Counted from the stretch's first letter, positions 24,323-32,707 are shown. The stretch: DNA of 33,447 nt from an uncultured Oscillospiraceae bacterium (GCA_934630985.1 CAKTXO010000007.1:1-33447); one strand, 5' to 3'. Notes: generated from the sequence alone by a model not told the origin. Numbers and translations: made by a program.

Positions 24323-24580
24323 CTTGCCCAGCCCTTGGGGCTGGGCAAGGGGGCGGCCTTCCGGCTGTCAGAACAAAAGGAAAATGGGATCGCGCAGACG
24401 ATCCCATTTTTTCAGGGTACTTATACGAGTTTTTCATAAAACGCTTAAAAGCGTTTTATCAGGCCGCAGAATTGCGGCTAGCGGCCACTGCCGCTAAAAA
24501 ACGATGTCAATCCATTTCTTACCGCCGTCCAGGCGGTCTGCCGCAAAACGGCAGAATAAAATGATGAAATCATTTTATTA
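24323..24580. repeat. Array of eight hairpins, including an intrinsic terminator
   Basis: Perfect or near-perfect stems follow one another: 24323-24349 (12 bp), 24381-24410 (12 bp then TT, the likely terminator of the operon), 24436-24459 (11 bp), 24463-24478 (6 bp), 24479-24496 (7 bp), 24521-24537 (6 bp), 24537-24555 (7 bp) and 24555-24579 (11 bp). No gene lies in 24108-24590. The second stem followed by T is a good terminator; the others are more than termination needs. Confidence 0.75.
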
Positions 24581-24590
24581 AGAAATAGTA

Positions 24591-25370
24591 TTACGGATTC
24601 GGCTGGGACACTGACCAGCGATAGCACACATGAGCCTCGTCCAGCGCGGCCCGCCAGGCCTCGTCCAGAGGCCGATTGGTAATGAGATTCTGAATCTCCG
24701 AAAAATCCGAGGTCAGGTTGGTAAAGCCGCAGATCCCGAATTTGGTGTGATCGGCCAGCAGGAAGCTCTCTGCCGAGCGGGAGAGCAGAGCCTGGTGCAT
24801 TGCGGCGGCCTGCTCGTTAGAGTCGAAGACACATTGCTGCAGGTGCAGACCCCGGCAGGAGAAAAAGGCCTTGTCAAAATAGTGGGTATTCAGGAATTTC
24901 AGGGTCTCCTGGCCGAAAAGCCCCAGAGCCGCGGGATTCAGTCTGCCGCCGGTGACGATAATTTCCGTATTCTTGCTGCCGCTCAGTTCCTGCAGAACAC
25001 TGACGGAGTTTGTCACCACGGTCAGCGGAATGTCCCGAATCTCGGCGCACAGGGCAAGAACCGTGGTGGAATTGTCCATGAAAATGCAGTCATTGGGACG
25101 AATGGCCTGGACGGCAATTTTGGCAATCTGTTGTTTTTCCGCGGCGAACAGGGATTTCTTCACGGTATGTGGAATGCTTGTTGTACTTCTGTTGCACAAA
25201 ATGGCACCGCCGAAGGTTTTTCTGCAGAAGCCCTCGTTGCTGAGTGCTTCCAGATCCCGCCGGATTGTTTCTCCGCTTACGTTTAAGGCCTCTGCCAGCA
25301 CGCTGACGGAAACGCTTTTGTCCTGAAGAAGTTTGTTCTTGATTTTCTCTCGTCTCTGTGATTGTATCAC
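24591..25370 (-). CDS. DeoR-family transcriptional repressor
   Basis: 259 residues. An N-terminal helix-turn-helix (VSVLAEALNVSGETIRRDL, residues about 20-40) is followed by the DeoR sensor domain, a phosphosugar-isomerase-like fold (ECIFMDNSTTVLAL-type phosphate loop, TVVTNSVSVLQEL, VTGGRLNP). Members usually repress sugar operons and are released by a sugar phosphate. It starts at a GTG (25370) and is divergent from the iron alcohol dehydrogenase, with the main operon ending just beyond its stop. A ketose or aldose 1-phosphate of this pathway is the natural inducer candidate. The motif AACATATTGTTTG at the -35 of its own promoter suggests autoregulation. Confidence 0.9.
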   Translation of the reverse strand: MIQSQRREKIKNKLLQDKSVSVSVLAEALNVSGETIRRDLEALSNEGFCRKTFGGAILCNRSTTSIPHTVKKSLFAAEKQQIAKIAVQAIRPNDCIFMDNSTTVLALCAEIRDIPLTVVTNSVSVLQELSGSKNTEIIVTGGRLNPAALGLFGQETLKFLNTHYFDKAFFSCRGLHLQQCVFDSNEQAAAMHQALLSRSAESFLLADHTKFGICGFTNLTSDFSEIQNLITNRPLDEAWRAALDEAHVCYRWSVSQPNP

Positions 25371-25403
25371 GTTACCTCACCCCATCATTACTTTTATATC
25401 CAC

Positions 25404-25432
25404 ATAATACCACATTGAATCTCTGAAATCAA
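25404..25432 (-). promoter_or_regulatory. Promoter of deoR-type gene
   Basis: On the minus strand TTGATT (25427-25432), 17-bp spacer, TATTAT (25404-25409). The -35 overlaps the AACATATTGTTTG operator-like sequence at 25430-25442. Confidence 0.7.
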
Positions 25433-25494
25433 CATATTGTTTGCGAAAAGCCGACGTTTTTTCAAATCTTTTTTTAGAAATTTGGAGGTTTTAT

Positions 25495-26655
25495 ATGAAC
25501 TGGCAGTATTTTAATCCCTCAAAAATCGTCTTTGGCCCCGGCGTCCTGGGGGAACTCCACCAGCAGCCCCTTCCTGGCAAAACCGCCCTCATCGTCACAA
25601 CCAACGGAAAATCCGTCCAGCGCTGCGGCTATCTGCCCACCCTCTGCGGGGAGCTGGAGAAGGCCGGCATCGGCTACCATATTTTCCACGAGGTTTCCCA
25701 GAATCCCACTGTGGAAAACATTACCGACGGCGCGGCGCTGGCAAAGGAGAAGGGCTGCGATTTTGTGATTGCTCTGGGCGGCGGCAGCGCCCTGGACGCC
25801 GGCAAGGCCATTGCCTTGATGGCCGTGAACCCCGGCTCCATTTGGGATTATTTCATGGCCTGCTCCGGCGGCCGCCAGACCCCCAAGAATGTTCCCCTGC
25901 CCTTTGTCGCCATTCCCACCACCGCCGGCACCGGCTCGGAGACCGACTCGGGCTTTGTGATCAGCAATTTACAGGCGGGAGAAAAGCTGGCTACCGGCAA
26001 CCCCGGCTGCTTCCCCAAGCTTACCGTCATCGACCCGGAATTGACCGTCAGCGTACCGCCAAAGTACACCGGCTTCCAGGGCTATGACGTATTGTGCCAC
26101 GCCATGGAGTGCTATCTAAGCCCCAAGGCCATGCCCCTTTCCGATATTCTCATTCCTGAAATCCTCTTCCGGGTGGGCAAGTATCTGCCCCGTGCCGTAG
26201 CCGACGGCAGCGATATCGAAGCCAGATCCGAAATGGCTCTTGCCAGCGCCCTGGCAGGCTTCTGCCTGACCATGAGCAGCCTGACCCTTCAGCATGCCCT
26301 GGAGCACTCTCTGTCCGGCGTGTATCATAACCTGGTGCACGGCTGCGGCCTGGCTCTGCTGAGCCGGGCTTACCTTGCCAACTGCGCCAAAAAGGAGGTC
26401 TACCGGCCTCGAATGGCAAAAATGGCGGACGCTCTGCTGGGTACCACCGGTTCTCAGGCCGAGGATCTTGTCCGGGCTACGGAGGAGCTGAAGCAAGCGT
26501 GCGGCATGGGCGATCTGAAAATGGCGGATTTCGGTGTAAAGGTGGAGGACTTCCCCAAAATCATTGCCGGAAGCCACACGCGGCACTATGACAACGAACG
26601 GCTGCCGATTACCGATGAGGAAGTGGAGCGGATTCTCTATGACGCCATGGGGTAA
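25495..26655 (+). CDS. Iron-containing alcohol dehydrogenase
   Basis: 386 residues, group III alcohol dehydrogenase. NAD(P)-binding GGGSALDAGKAIA, then IPTTAGTGSE. Metal ligands are expected from the Asp and His residues in GYDVLCHAMECYLS and in HALEHSLSGVYHNLVHG. It would reduce the two-carbon aldehyde to an alcohol (ethanol, or methylthioethanol) and regenerate NAD+. The start at 25495 follows TTTGGAGGTTTTAT; the open frame to 25441 has only a TTG. It is divergent from the DeoR gene and overlaps the MFS gene, forming a second transcription unit of the same locus. Confidence 0.88.
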   Translation: MNWQYFNPSKIVFGPGVLGELHQQPLPGKTALIVTTNGKSVQRCGYLPTLCGELEKAGIGYHIFHEVSQNPTVENITDGAALAKEKGCDFVIALGGGSALDAGKAIALMAVNPGSIWDYFMACSGGRQTPKNVPLPFVAIPTTAGTGSETDSGFVISNLQAGEKLATGNPGCFPKLTVIDPELTVSVPPKYTGFQGYDVLCHAMECYLSPKAMPLSDILIPEILFRVGKYLPRAVADGSDIEARSEMALASALAGFCLTMSSLTLQHALEHSLSGVYHNLVHGCGLALLSRAYLANCAKKEVYRPRMAKMADALLGTTGSQAEDLVRATEELKQACGMGDLKMADFGVKVEDFPKIIAGSHTRHYDNERLPITDEEVERILYDAMG

Positions 26656-27886
26656 GGCCGAGAGTCGGCGGAAGGCATGGGTAGTGCTTCTGGGCTGCTG
26701 CCTCATGCAGGGAGGGAGCCTGGGACTGGTTCAGAACAGCATGGGCGTCTTTTTCAGTGCCGTCAGCCGGGATCTGGGCTTTTCTCTGGGCGGCATTTCC
26801 CTGTACCGAACCATCAGCGGCCTGTCCTCCTGCCTGCTACTGCCCTTTGTGGGCAGAATCCTCTATTGCCTGGATACCCGGGTAAGCCTCACTGTCAGTT
26901 CCCTGGTCTACGCGGGCATCACCCTCCTTATGGCCGGTTTCACCCAGCTCTGGCAGTGGTACACCGCTTCCTTCTTCCTGGGACTGGCGGGGGCTATGCT
27001 CTTAAGCTCTGCGGCTCCCATCATTCTTGAAAACTGGTATCCAAAGGGGCTTGGCTTTGCCGTAGGCCTGTCCGCCTCCTTTTCCGGCTTCATGGGGATT
27101 CTGGGCAATATGGGAGCCGGGTGGATCACAGAACGCTGGGGCTGGCGGCGCGCTTACCTCCTGGTGGGGCTGATGAGCATGGTCATGCTTGTGACCGCCT
27201 CCCTGTTTCTGATTCGCCTGAGCCCGGAAAAACCGAAGGCTCCGGGCAGTCAAAGAGGGCTTTCCCAAACCCATCTTTCCGTCAGAGCCTGGGTTCCTGC
27301 CGGACTTGTCACGCTGATGTCCGTCGCCATTACCTTCTGCGTAGGCTTTTCTCCGGAGATCGTGGCCTTCTGTCAGGCCTCCGGTCGAACCGTTGCCTTT
27401 GGCACCAGCATGGTGTCGCTGACCATGCTGACCAATGCCTTGGGCAAGCTCCTGCTGGGTCGGCTCCATGACCGCTTCGGCTTGCGGGTTTGCTGCCTCA
27501 CCGGCAGCCTCATTGCGGCGGCTTCCTTCGTTCTGCTGCTACTGCCGCAGACACTGCCTGTGGTGGCAGGCGCCGTGCTTTACGGCATCGGTATGGCAAC
27601 CTCCGTGGTGACACCGCCTTTGCTGATTCGAGCCTGCTATGGTTCTCGGGATTATCCCAGGGTCTATTCCGTGGTGCTCATGCTGTTTACGCTGGGTTCT
27701 GCCTTCGGCCCCAGCGCCATCGGCGCCATCTACGATGCCAGCGGTTCCTTCCGAGGCGGGGTGCTTCTGTGTATGGTCTGCGCCCTAGGCTATCTTGCCA
27801 TCGGGGGAATCCTTGCCCTTTGGTGTCGGCGAGAGTCCGAAAATTCTCGGAAAAAGACGGTTATCGGACAGCCTGTCCAGCAATAA
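26639..27886 (+). CDS. Major facilitator superfamily transporter
   Basis: 415 residues, about 12 hydrophobic segments. The N-terminal half has GLVQNSMGVFFSAVSRDLGFS and a central loop around KPKAPGSQRG, then GRLHDRFGLR in the loop between TM8 and TM9, as in oxalate/formate or monocarboxylate-type MFS proteins. The ATG at 26639 lies inside the dehydrogenase gene, with GTGGAG upstream, so translation is coupled. It may export an end product such as an organic acid or alcohol, or import a related substrate. Substrate unknown. Confidence 0.83.
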   Translation: MTPWGKAESRRKAWVVLLGCCLMQGGSLGLVQNSMGVFFSAVSRDLGFSLGGISLYRTISGLSSCLLLPFVGRILYCLDTRVSLTVSSLVYAGITLLMAGFTQLWQWYTASFFLGLAGAMLLSSAAPIILENWYPKGLGFAVGLSASFSGFMGILGNMGAGWITERWGWRRAYLLVGLMSMVMLVTASLFLIRLSPEKPKAPGSQRGLSQTHLSVRAWVPAGLVTLMSVAITFCVGFSPEIVAFCQASGRTVAFGTSMVSLTMLTNALGKLLLGRLHDRFGLRVCCLTGSLIAAASFVLLLLPQTLPVVAGAVLYGIGMATSVVTPPLLIRACYGSRDYPRVYSVVLMLFTLGSAFGPSAIGAIYDASGSFRGGVLLCMVCALGYLAIGGILALWCRRESENSRKKTVIGQPVQQ

Positions 27887-27909
27887 AATAAGGCAAATAT
27901 GAAAAAACC

Positions 27910-27947
27910 GGCCTATGGGCGTCCAGCGACTGCCCATAGGCCATTTT
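27910..27947. terminator. Bidirectional terminator between MFS and ROK genes
   Basis: GGCCTATGGGC and GCCCATAGGCC with an 11-nt loop, T-rich on the right (ATTTTTC) and A-rich on the left (GAAAAAACC). It serves the convergent MFS (+) and ROK (-) transcripts. Confidence 0.85.
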
Positions 27948-27975
27948 TCACATTGAATTAAAGGAGATTGCAGGG

Positions 27976-29358
27976 TTACTTGCGCAGCTGGGGCAGGGAA
28001 GCGGCGGCCACGGACTGACCCACCCGGCGGGTCTTCTCGTCGGGGAGCATGACCTGGCACTTCTTTGCCAGCTCCGGGTATTCCTCGGCCAGAACGGCGT
28101 TGCAGGTGTCGAGAATGATGTCGCCGCCCTTGCCGGACATGACCCGACCCATGAGCATCAGATGCTCGATATTGTAGAAGTGGGAGTAGAGCACCACGGT
28201 GTAGGCAAGGTACACGCCGATGTCGTGGAAGACATCCGCGGCTCTGGGGTCGCCTTCCGCCATGTGCTTCTGAACTACCTTCAGCTTCTCGGCAGGGGAC
28301 AGAGCGGGATCCAGCTCAATGCCGTTTCTGGGAGCCAGCTTGATGACCGCGTCCTGGGAGAAGTACTTGCAGCCTACGCCGAAGTCCGTGGACCACTCGT
28401 CCTGCATGGCATCCTCGTTCAGGTCAACGGGGGCAAAGGCCAGTTCGCTGATCCAGCCCAGCACGTTTTTGTCGGCGTCCACATAGCCCACGGCCTCGCT
28501 GGTGCCCATGGCAAGCCCCATGATGTTGCCCTCGCCCAGACCCATGGCACCGGCCAGAGCGGACACGTCACCGTCGTTGGCCACCACAATGGGCACATCG
28601 CCGATGGCGGCAGCCGCCCGGTCGTAGCAGGTCTTCACTTCGTCCCAACGTTCCCGGGGCACCTTATAGAAGATGGAGGAGATCATGGGGGCGTTGCCGA
28701 TGAAGGTGCCGGCGGAGGACACGCCGATGGCGTCCACCCGGGGCATTTTGGAGGCGGCGGTGCGGAAGGCGGTGAGAATTTCGTTGTACTGATAGTTGGG
28801 GTCGGGATTCAGCTTGGGGAACCAGACCACCTCTTCCGAGTAGACACATTCCCCATCGATGACCGCGGAGACCTTCCGGTCAGAGCCGCCGGCATCGAAG
28901 CCGATCCGGCAGCCGTCCATGTGACCGCCCAGAGGCTGGGGGTTCTCATTGGCGGCGGGGCAGCTTTCCAGAGGCAGATCCCGAATTTCCAGATCCACCT
29001 CGTAGAGCTTGTGGAAAAAGTCAAAGTCAAAGGCACGCTTGCCGGTGGGAGCGTAGTCCCGGATCATCTGCTGGGCGATTTCCGAGGCACCGCAGATGGA
29101 CACCCGGAAGCCGCCGATGGACCACAGGAGGAACTTGACCATCCGCTCCACATAGCGGTAATCGGCCTGAGCCATGTCCGGCGTTCCGTGGATAAAGGTG
29201 TGGCGGACGGAAATCTGTCCCTTGTCCCGCTCCACGGCGATGGCGATGGGCTTCTTTGCATTTTTCAGGTATGCGTCCATCCAGACACCGAAGGGGATAA
29301 AGCCGGGATCCAGCTTGGGCGTATGCTTGGTATTGTACTCAATTCCTAAATAGCGCAT
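27976..29358 (-). CDS. ROK-family protein (sugar kinase-like) with N-terminal extension
   Basis: 460 residues. The ATP phosphate motif GFDAGGSDRK begins at residue 153, and DAIGVSSAGTF, VANDGDVSALAGAMGLG and GTSEAVGY follow the ASKHA/ROK fold. Residues 1-150 are an extra domain without a recognisable helix-turn-helix, so a repressor role of the XylR type is not supported. The usual ROK ligand cluster (HxxC...CxCGxxGC) is not seen, so it may be a divergent kinase or sensor. It has its own promoter and RBS (GAGGAGGATATCCC) and is convergent with the sugar locus. The sugar is unknown. Confidence 0.75.
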   Translation of the reverse strand: MRYLGIEYNTKHTPKLDPGFIPFGVWMDAYLKNAKKPIAIAVERDKGQISVRHTFIHGTPDMAQADYRYVERMVKFLLWSIGGFRVSICGASEIAQQMIRDYAPTGKRAFDFDFFHKLYEVDLEIRDLPLESCPAANENPQPLGGHMDGCRIGFDAGGSDRKVSAVIDGECVYSEEVVWFPKLNPDPNYQYNEILTAFRTAASKMPRVDAIGVSSAGTFIGNAPMISSIFYKVPRERWDEVKTCYDRAAAAIGDVPIVVANDGDVSALAGAMGLGEGNIMGLAMGTSEAVGYVDADKNVLGWISELAFAPVDLNEDAMQDEWSTDFGVGCKYFSQDAVIKLAPRNGIELDPALSPAEKLKVVQKHMAEGDPRAADVFHDIGVYLAYTVVLYSHFYNIEHLMLMGRVMSGKGGDIILDTCNAVLAEEYPELAKKCQVMLPDEKTRRVGQSVAAASLPQLRK

Positions 29359-29392
29359 GGGATATCCTCCTCAATTTATTCTTTCTGACCAT

Positions 29393-29421
29393 ATTATAAG
29401 CGAGGCCATCCGGGATGGCAA
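29393..29421 (-). promoter_or_regulatory. Promoter of the ROK gene with palindrome
   Basis: TTGCCA (29416-29421), 17-bp spacer, TATAAT (29393-29398) on the minus strand. The spacer carries GCCATCCGGGATGGC (29405-29419), a 7+1+7 palindrome that could be an operator. Confidence 0.75.
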
Positions 29422-29523
29422 TAGCATTATCAATTGTGTTTTGTCATAATTGACGATTTGCGGCCACGCATTGCACTTCCTGAGTAGATGACTGCCATTG
29501 CTTGTGATTCGAGTCTTCTGAAA

Positions 29524-29650
29524 GCTTTCGGCGCAGTTCCCTCCGGGGGCAATGTTCTTGTCCCGGCAAGAACATTGATAAGAATCCGGCTTAAGGGGCG
29601 CTGCCGAAAAGCCGCCCCCTTAAGAAACCCCCGGCCGCATCGCCGAAAGC
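29524..29650. repeat. Cloverleaf-like nested inverted-repeat element
   Basis: Outer stem GCTTTCGGCG (29524-29533) with CGCCGAAAGC (29641-29650). Second stem CCGGGGG (29543-29549) with CCCCCGG (29628-29634). Two inner hairpins are CAATGTTCTTG/CAAGAACATTG (29550-29577) and CTTAAGGGG/CCCCTTAAG (29590-29624). All stems are compatible at once. The element lies in a gap with no gene (29422-29698), beyond the ABC operon terminator. Function unknown. Confidence 0.7.
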
Positions 29651-29698
29651 AGGTCGGAGTGTTTCGGGTTGCTATTCGTGGCGCAATATCAAGACAGA

Positions 29699-29735
29699 AA
29701 AATGCGCTGTGTGAAGAATTCACACAGCGCATTTT
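29699..29735 (-). terminator. Terminator of the ABC transporter operon
   Basis: AATGCGCTGTGTG and CACACAGCGCATT form a 13-bp perfect stem with a 7-nt loop, T-rich on the minus-strand side (TTTTTCTGTC). It lies 13 bp after the ATPase stop. Confidence 0.88.
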
Positions 29736-29748
29736 CGGAAAGCCGATA

Positions 29749-30543
29749 TCAGGACAGCAACAGCTTATCGTCTGCCTCGTCGGAGCCGGAGGCCTGGCTG
29801 AACAGGTTCAGCAGCTGCTCCACGGTCAGATGCTTCTTCTCCTCGCCGGACACATCCACCACAATGTGGCCGTCGTACATCATCACCAGCCGGTTGCCGT
29901 AGGCAATGGCGTCACGCATGTTGTGGGTGATCATCATGGTGGTCAGGTGATCTTTTTCTACAATCCGTTGGGTGGCTTCCAGCACCTTGGCGGCGGTTTT
30001 GGGATCGAGAGCCGCGGTGTGCTCATCCAGCAGCAGCAGGTCAGGCTTTTTCAGAGTGGCCATCAAAAGGGTCAGAGCCTGACGCTGGCCGCCGGACAGC
30101 AGGCCGACCTTGGCGGTCAGCCGGTTTTCCAGACCTAAGTCCAGAATTTTCAGCTGCTCCACATAGGCCTCCCGCTCGGCACGGGTGATACCGGCACGGA
30201 GGGTTCGGGGCATCCCCCGACGGGCGGCCAGAGCCAGATTTTCCTCGATCTGCATGGTGGCGGCAGTGCCCATCATGGGATCCTGGAACACCCGGCCGAT
30301 GAATTGAGCCCGCTTGTATTCGGGCAGGCTGGTCACGTTGTTGCCGCCGATGGTAATGGTTCCGGAATCCACCCCCCAGACACCGGCCACGGCGTTGAGC
30401 ATGGTGGACTTGCCCGCGCCGTTGCCGCCGATGACGGTGACGAAATCCCCTTCGGCAAGATGGAGATTCAGCCCCCGCAGGGCAATCTTTTCATTGACGG
30501 TGCCGGGATTGAAGGTTTTGGTCACATTTTCGATTTTCAGCAT
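29749..30543 (-). CDS. ABC transporter ATP-binding protein (TrpZ-like)
   Basis: 264 residues. Walker A GGNGAGKSTMLN, signature LSGGQRQALTL, Walker B LLLLDEHTAALD, and switch His in ITHNMRD. The Q-loop lies around FQDPMMGTAATM. It is the last gene of a three-gene operon with a LivH-like permease and an ABC_sub_bind lipoprotein, the TrpXYZ layout used for aromatic amino acids or other small solutes in Gram-positive bacteria. The start is 13 bp after the permease stop. The substrate is inferred only. Confidence 0.86.
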   Translation of the reverse strand: MLKIENVTKTFNPGTVNEKIALRGLNLHLAEGDFVTVIGGNGAGKSTMLNAVAGVWGVDSGTITIGGNNVTSLPEYKRAQFIGRVFQDPMMGTAATMQIEENLALAARRGMPRTLRAGITRAEREAYVEQLKILDLGLENRLTAKVGLLSGGQRQALTLLMATLKKPDLLLLDEHTAALDPKTAAKVLEATQRIVEKDHLTTMMITHNMRDAIAYGNRLVMMYDGHIVVDVSGEEKKHLTVEQLLNLFSQASGSDEADDKLLLS

Positions 30544-30556
30544 AACTGCGTCCTCC

Positions 30557-31480
30557 TTACTTGGATGCCTTGGCAGGCTTCAGCTGGCTCTTCCAATAGG
30601 GAACCGCCAGGAAGAAGGCCACGATCAGAGCGGAAATCAGCTTCAGATAGTTGGAGTCGATCTTCAGCAGACTGATGACCGCCTGAATGACGATGTAGTA
30701 GATGATAGCGCCCAGGCTCACGGACAGCAGCTTCAGGGCGAAATTCCGGAACAGACGGCCGAAGGCCACCTCGCCGATGATGACGGAGGCCAGGCCGATG
30801 ACGATGGCGCCACGACCCATGTTGATCTCTGCGTAGGACTGGTACTGGCACAGCAGGGCTCCGGCGAAGGCCACCAGGCCGTTGGACAGAGCCAGACCCA
30901 GCACCTTGTTTACATTGGTGTTGATGCCCTGAGCCCGAGCCATGTGCTCATTGGCACCGGTTGCCCGGATGGAAGCACCCCGCTCGGTGCCGAAGAACCA
31001 GTACAGGACGGCGATGACCACCACGGTGACAATGCCCACCACGAAAATGGGGTGATAGTAGAAGGGGCGGGTGCCCTTATTGACCTCCTGAAGGTAGCGC
31101 AGGGACACCAGCAGCTTGTAGTTGTTCACGTTCAGGGCGGTGTTTGCCTTCATGCCCATGGTGGCAAGGTTCACAGACCAGAGCCCCAGCTGGGTGAGAA
31201 TACCGGCAAGGATGGCGGGAATGCCGCACTTGGTGTGGAAAAAGCCGGTGACCAGGCCGGTTACGCAGCCGGCCAGGAAGGCGCAGAGCATGGCGATCCA
31301 CACGCTGTTGCCGTTTACGATCATCATAACGCAGACCACGCCGCCGGTGCAGAAGGAGCCGTCTACGGTCAGGTCGGCCAGGTCAAGAATCCGATAGGTG
31401 ATGTAAAGACCGATGGCCATAATGCCCCAGATGAGGCCCTGGGACACGGCACCGGGCAGTGCGTTGAGAAAACTCGTCAT
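30557..31480 (-). CDS. ABC transporter permease (LivH/TrpY-like)
   Basis: 307 residues, about eight hydrophobic segments. It begins with GAVSQGLIWGIMAIGLYITY and LADLTVDGSF, the opening of the BPD_transp_2 family permeases that accompany ABC_sub_bind proteins. The loop ERGASIRATGANEHMARAQG is the ATPase-contact region. It lies between the binding protein (142-bp gap) and the ATPase (13-bp gap). A homodimer is expected, as no second permease is present. Confidence 0.85.
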   Translation of the reverse strand: MTSFLNALPGAVSQGLIWGIMAIGLYITYRILDLADLTVDGSFCTGGVVCVMMIVNGNSVWIAMLCAFLAGCVTGLVTGFFHTKCGIPAILAGILTQLGLWSVNLATMGMKANTALNVNNYKLLVSLRYLQEVNKGTRPFYYHPIFVVGIVTVVVIAVLYWFFGTERGASIRATGANEHMARAQGINTNVNKVLGLALSNGLVAFAGALLCQYQSYAEINMGRGAIVIGLASVIIGEVAFGRLFRNFALKLLSVSLGAIIYYIVIQAVISLLKIDSNYLKLISALIVAFFLAVPYWKSQLKPAKASK

Positions 31481-31578
31481 TGGTGATTCCTCCGATTTGT
31501 GATAGTTTCATACGAACCCTTGGCAAAAAGGCCGGTTTTCAGCCCCTTTTCCAAGGGCTTGTACAGATACGGAAAGGA

Positions 31579-31608
31579 GGGGGTGCCGCTTTTGCAAGCG
31601 ACACCCCC
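31579..31608 (-). terminator. Intercistronic hairpin between binding protein and permease
   Basis: GGGGGTGTCGC and GCGGCACCCCC (minus strand, one G-U pair) form an 11-bp stem with an 8-nt loop shortly after the binding-protein stop. A second stem, CCCTTGG/CCAAGGG, follows in the gap. No strong T-tract. It likely reduces downstream expression or protects the binding-protein mRNA. Confidence 0.6.
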
Positions 31609-31622
31609 TGAAGCTCAGGGAA

Positions 31623-32645
31623 TTAAGCGATGGGCTCGTAGCCATCGGGCGGGGTCAGACCCAGCTCCGCGCAGATCTCCGCGTTGTACTTGGGCGTTGC
31701 GGGGGCGTACTCAACGGGCATAGTGGAAACGTCCGCCTCGCCGGTCAGAATCTTGGCGGCCATCTCACCGGTGGTGTAGCCAAGGTCGTAGTAGCTGATG
31801 GACAGGGTGGCTACGCCGCAGCCCTTGCAGATGCCCTCTTCACCGGCAATGATGGGCTTGCCGGCGGCACTGAAGATACCGTCGATGACCTCGGTGGAGG
31901 AGGCGACCATGTTATCGGTGGGAACATACAGCACATCGCAGAAGTCGCAGGCTTCCTGGGCGACGGCGGGCATATCGTTGGAGTCCACGAAAGCGAACTG
32001 CTTGCAGGTGTAGCCCATGCCGGTCAGATACTTCTCAACGGTGTCCACCTGGTACTTGGAGTTGGGCTCGGCAGAGCAGTACAGCAGGCCAACGTTCTTG
32101 GCATCGGGGAACCAGGTCTGGAGCATCTTGGCCTGATCCTCCAGAGGCGCCAGATCGGAGGTGCCGGAGACGTTGCCGCCGGGGGTACCGTTGAAGTTCT
32201 GGATGCCCAGAGCCACGCCGTACTCGGTGACGGAGGTGCCCAGAACGGGAATGTCGGCGGTGGCGGCCACGGCAGCCTGGAGGGCGGGAGTGGCGTTTGC
32301 CATAATCAGGTCAACGCCTTCGGCGACAAAACCGTTGGCGATGGTAGCGCAGGTGTTGGAATCGCCGGCAGCGTTCTGCAGGTCAAACTTCACGTTGTCC
32401 GCGCCCAGCTTGGCAACCAATGCGTCCTGGAAGCCCTGGGTGGCGGCATCCAGCGCGTCATGGGTGACCAGCTGGCAGATGCCCACGGTGTAAACCTTAC
32501 CGGCAGCTTCCGTGGCGGGAGCCGCGGTGGTGGCATCGGCAGCGGGGGCAGGGGCTTCGGTGGCGGCAGGGGCAGCAGAGCCGCCGCAGGCTGCCAGAGA
32601 CAGCACCATCACAGCGGCAAGCAGCGCCGCAAGGAACTTTTTCAT
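31623..32645 (-). CDS. ABC transporter substrate-binding lipoprotein (ABC_sub_bind, TrpX-like)
   Basis: 340 residues. Lipobox LSLAACGG, an Ala/Thr/Pro-rich linker to about residue 48, then the two-lobe fold with TVGICQLVTHDALDAATQGF, VDLIMANATPALQAA, ADIPVLGTSVTEYG and KNVGLLYCSAEPNSKYQV. These are the hallmarks of the PF04392 family, which includes TrpX and related binders. The first gene of the operon, directly under a strong promoter, it starts after AAAGGAGAGATTTGT. Tryptophan or tyrosine is a common substrate of relatives, but no T-box leader was found, so the ligand is uncertain. Confidence 0.88.
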   Translation of the reverse strand: MKKFLAALLAAVMVLSLAACGGSAAPAATEAPAPAADATTAAPATEAAGKVYTVGICQLVTHDALDAATQGFQDALVAKLGADNVKFDLQNAAGDSNTCATIANGFVAEGVDLIMANATPALQAAVAATADIPVLGTSVTEYGVALGIQNFNGTPGGNVSGTSDLAPLEDQAKMLQTWFPDAKNVGLLYCSAEPNSKYQVDTVEKYLTGMGYTCKQFAFVDSNDMPAVAQEACDFCDVLYVPTDNMVASSTEVIDGIFSAAGKPIIAGEEGICKGCGVATLSISYYDLGYTTGEMAAKILTGEADVSTMPVEYAPATPKYNAEICAELGLTPPDGYEPIA

Positions 32646-32666
32646 ACAAATCTCTCCTTTTTCTTA

Positions 32667-32692
32667 TCCACGAACACTTGTGCGTCCGTGGA
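32667..32692 (-). promoter_or_regulatory. Leader hairpin of the ABC operon
   Basis: TCCACGGAC and GTTCGTGGA (minus strand, one G-U pair) form a 9-bp stem just before the binding-protein ribosome site. It could stabilise the mRNA 5' end or gate translation. Confidence 0.5.
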
Positions 32693-32707
32693 ATACTGAT
32701 GGCACAC

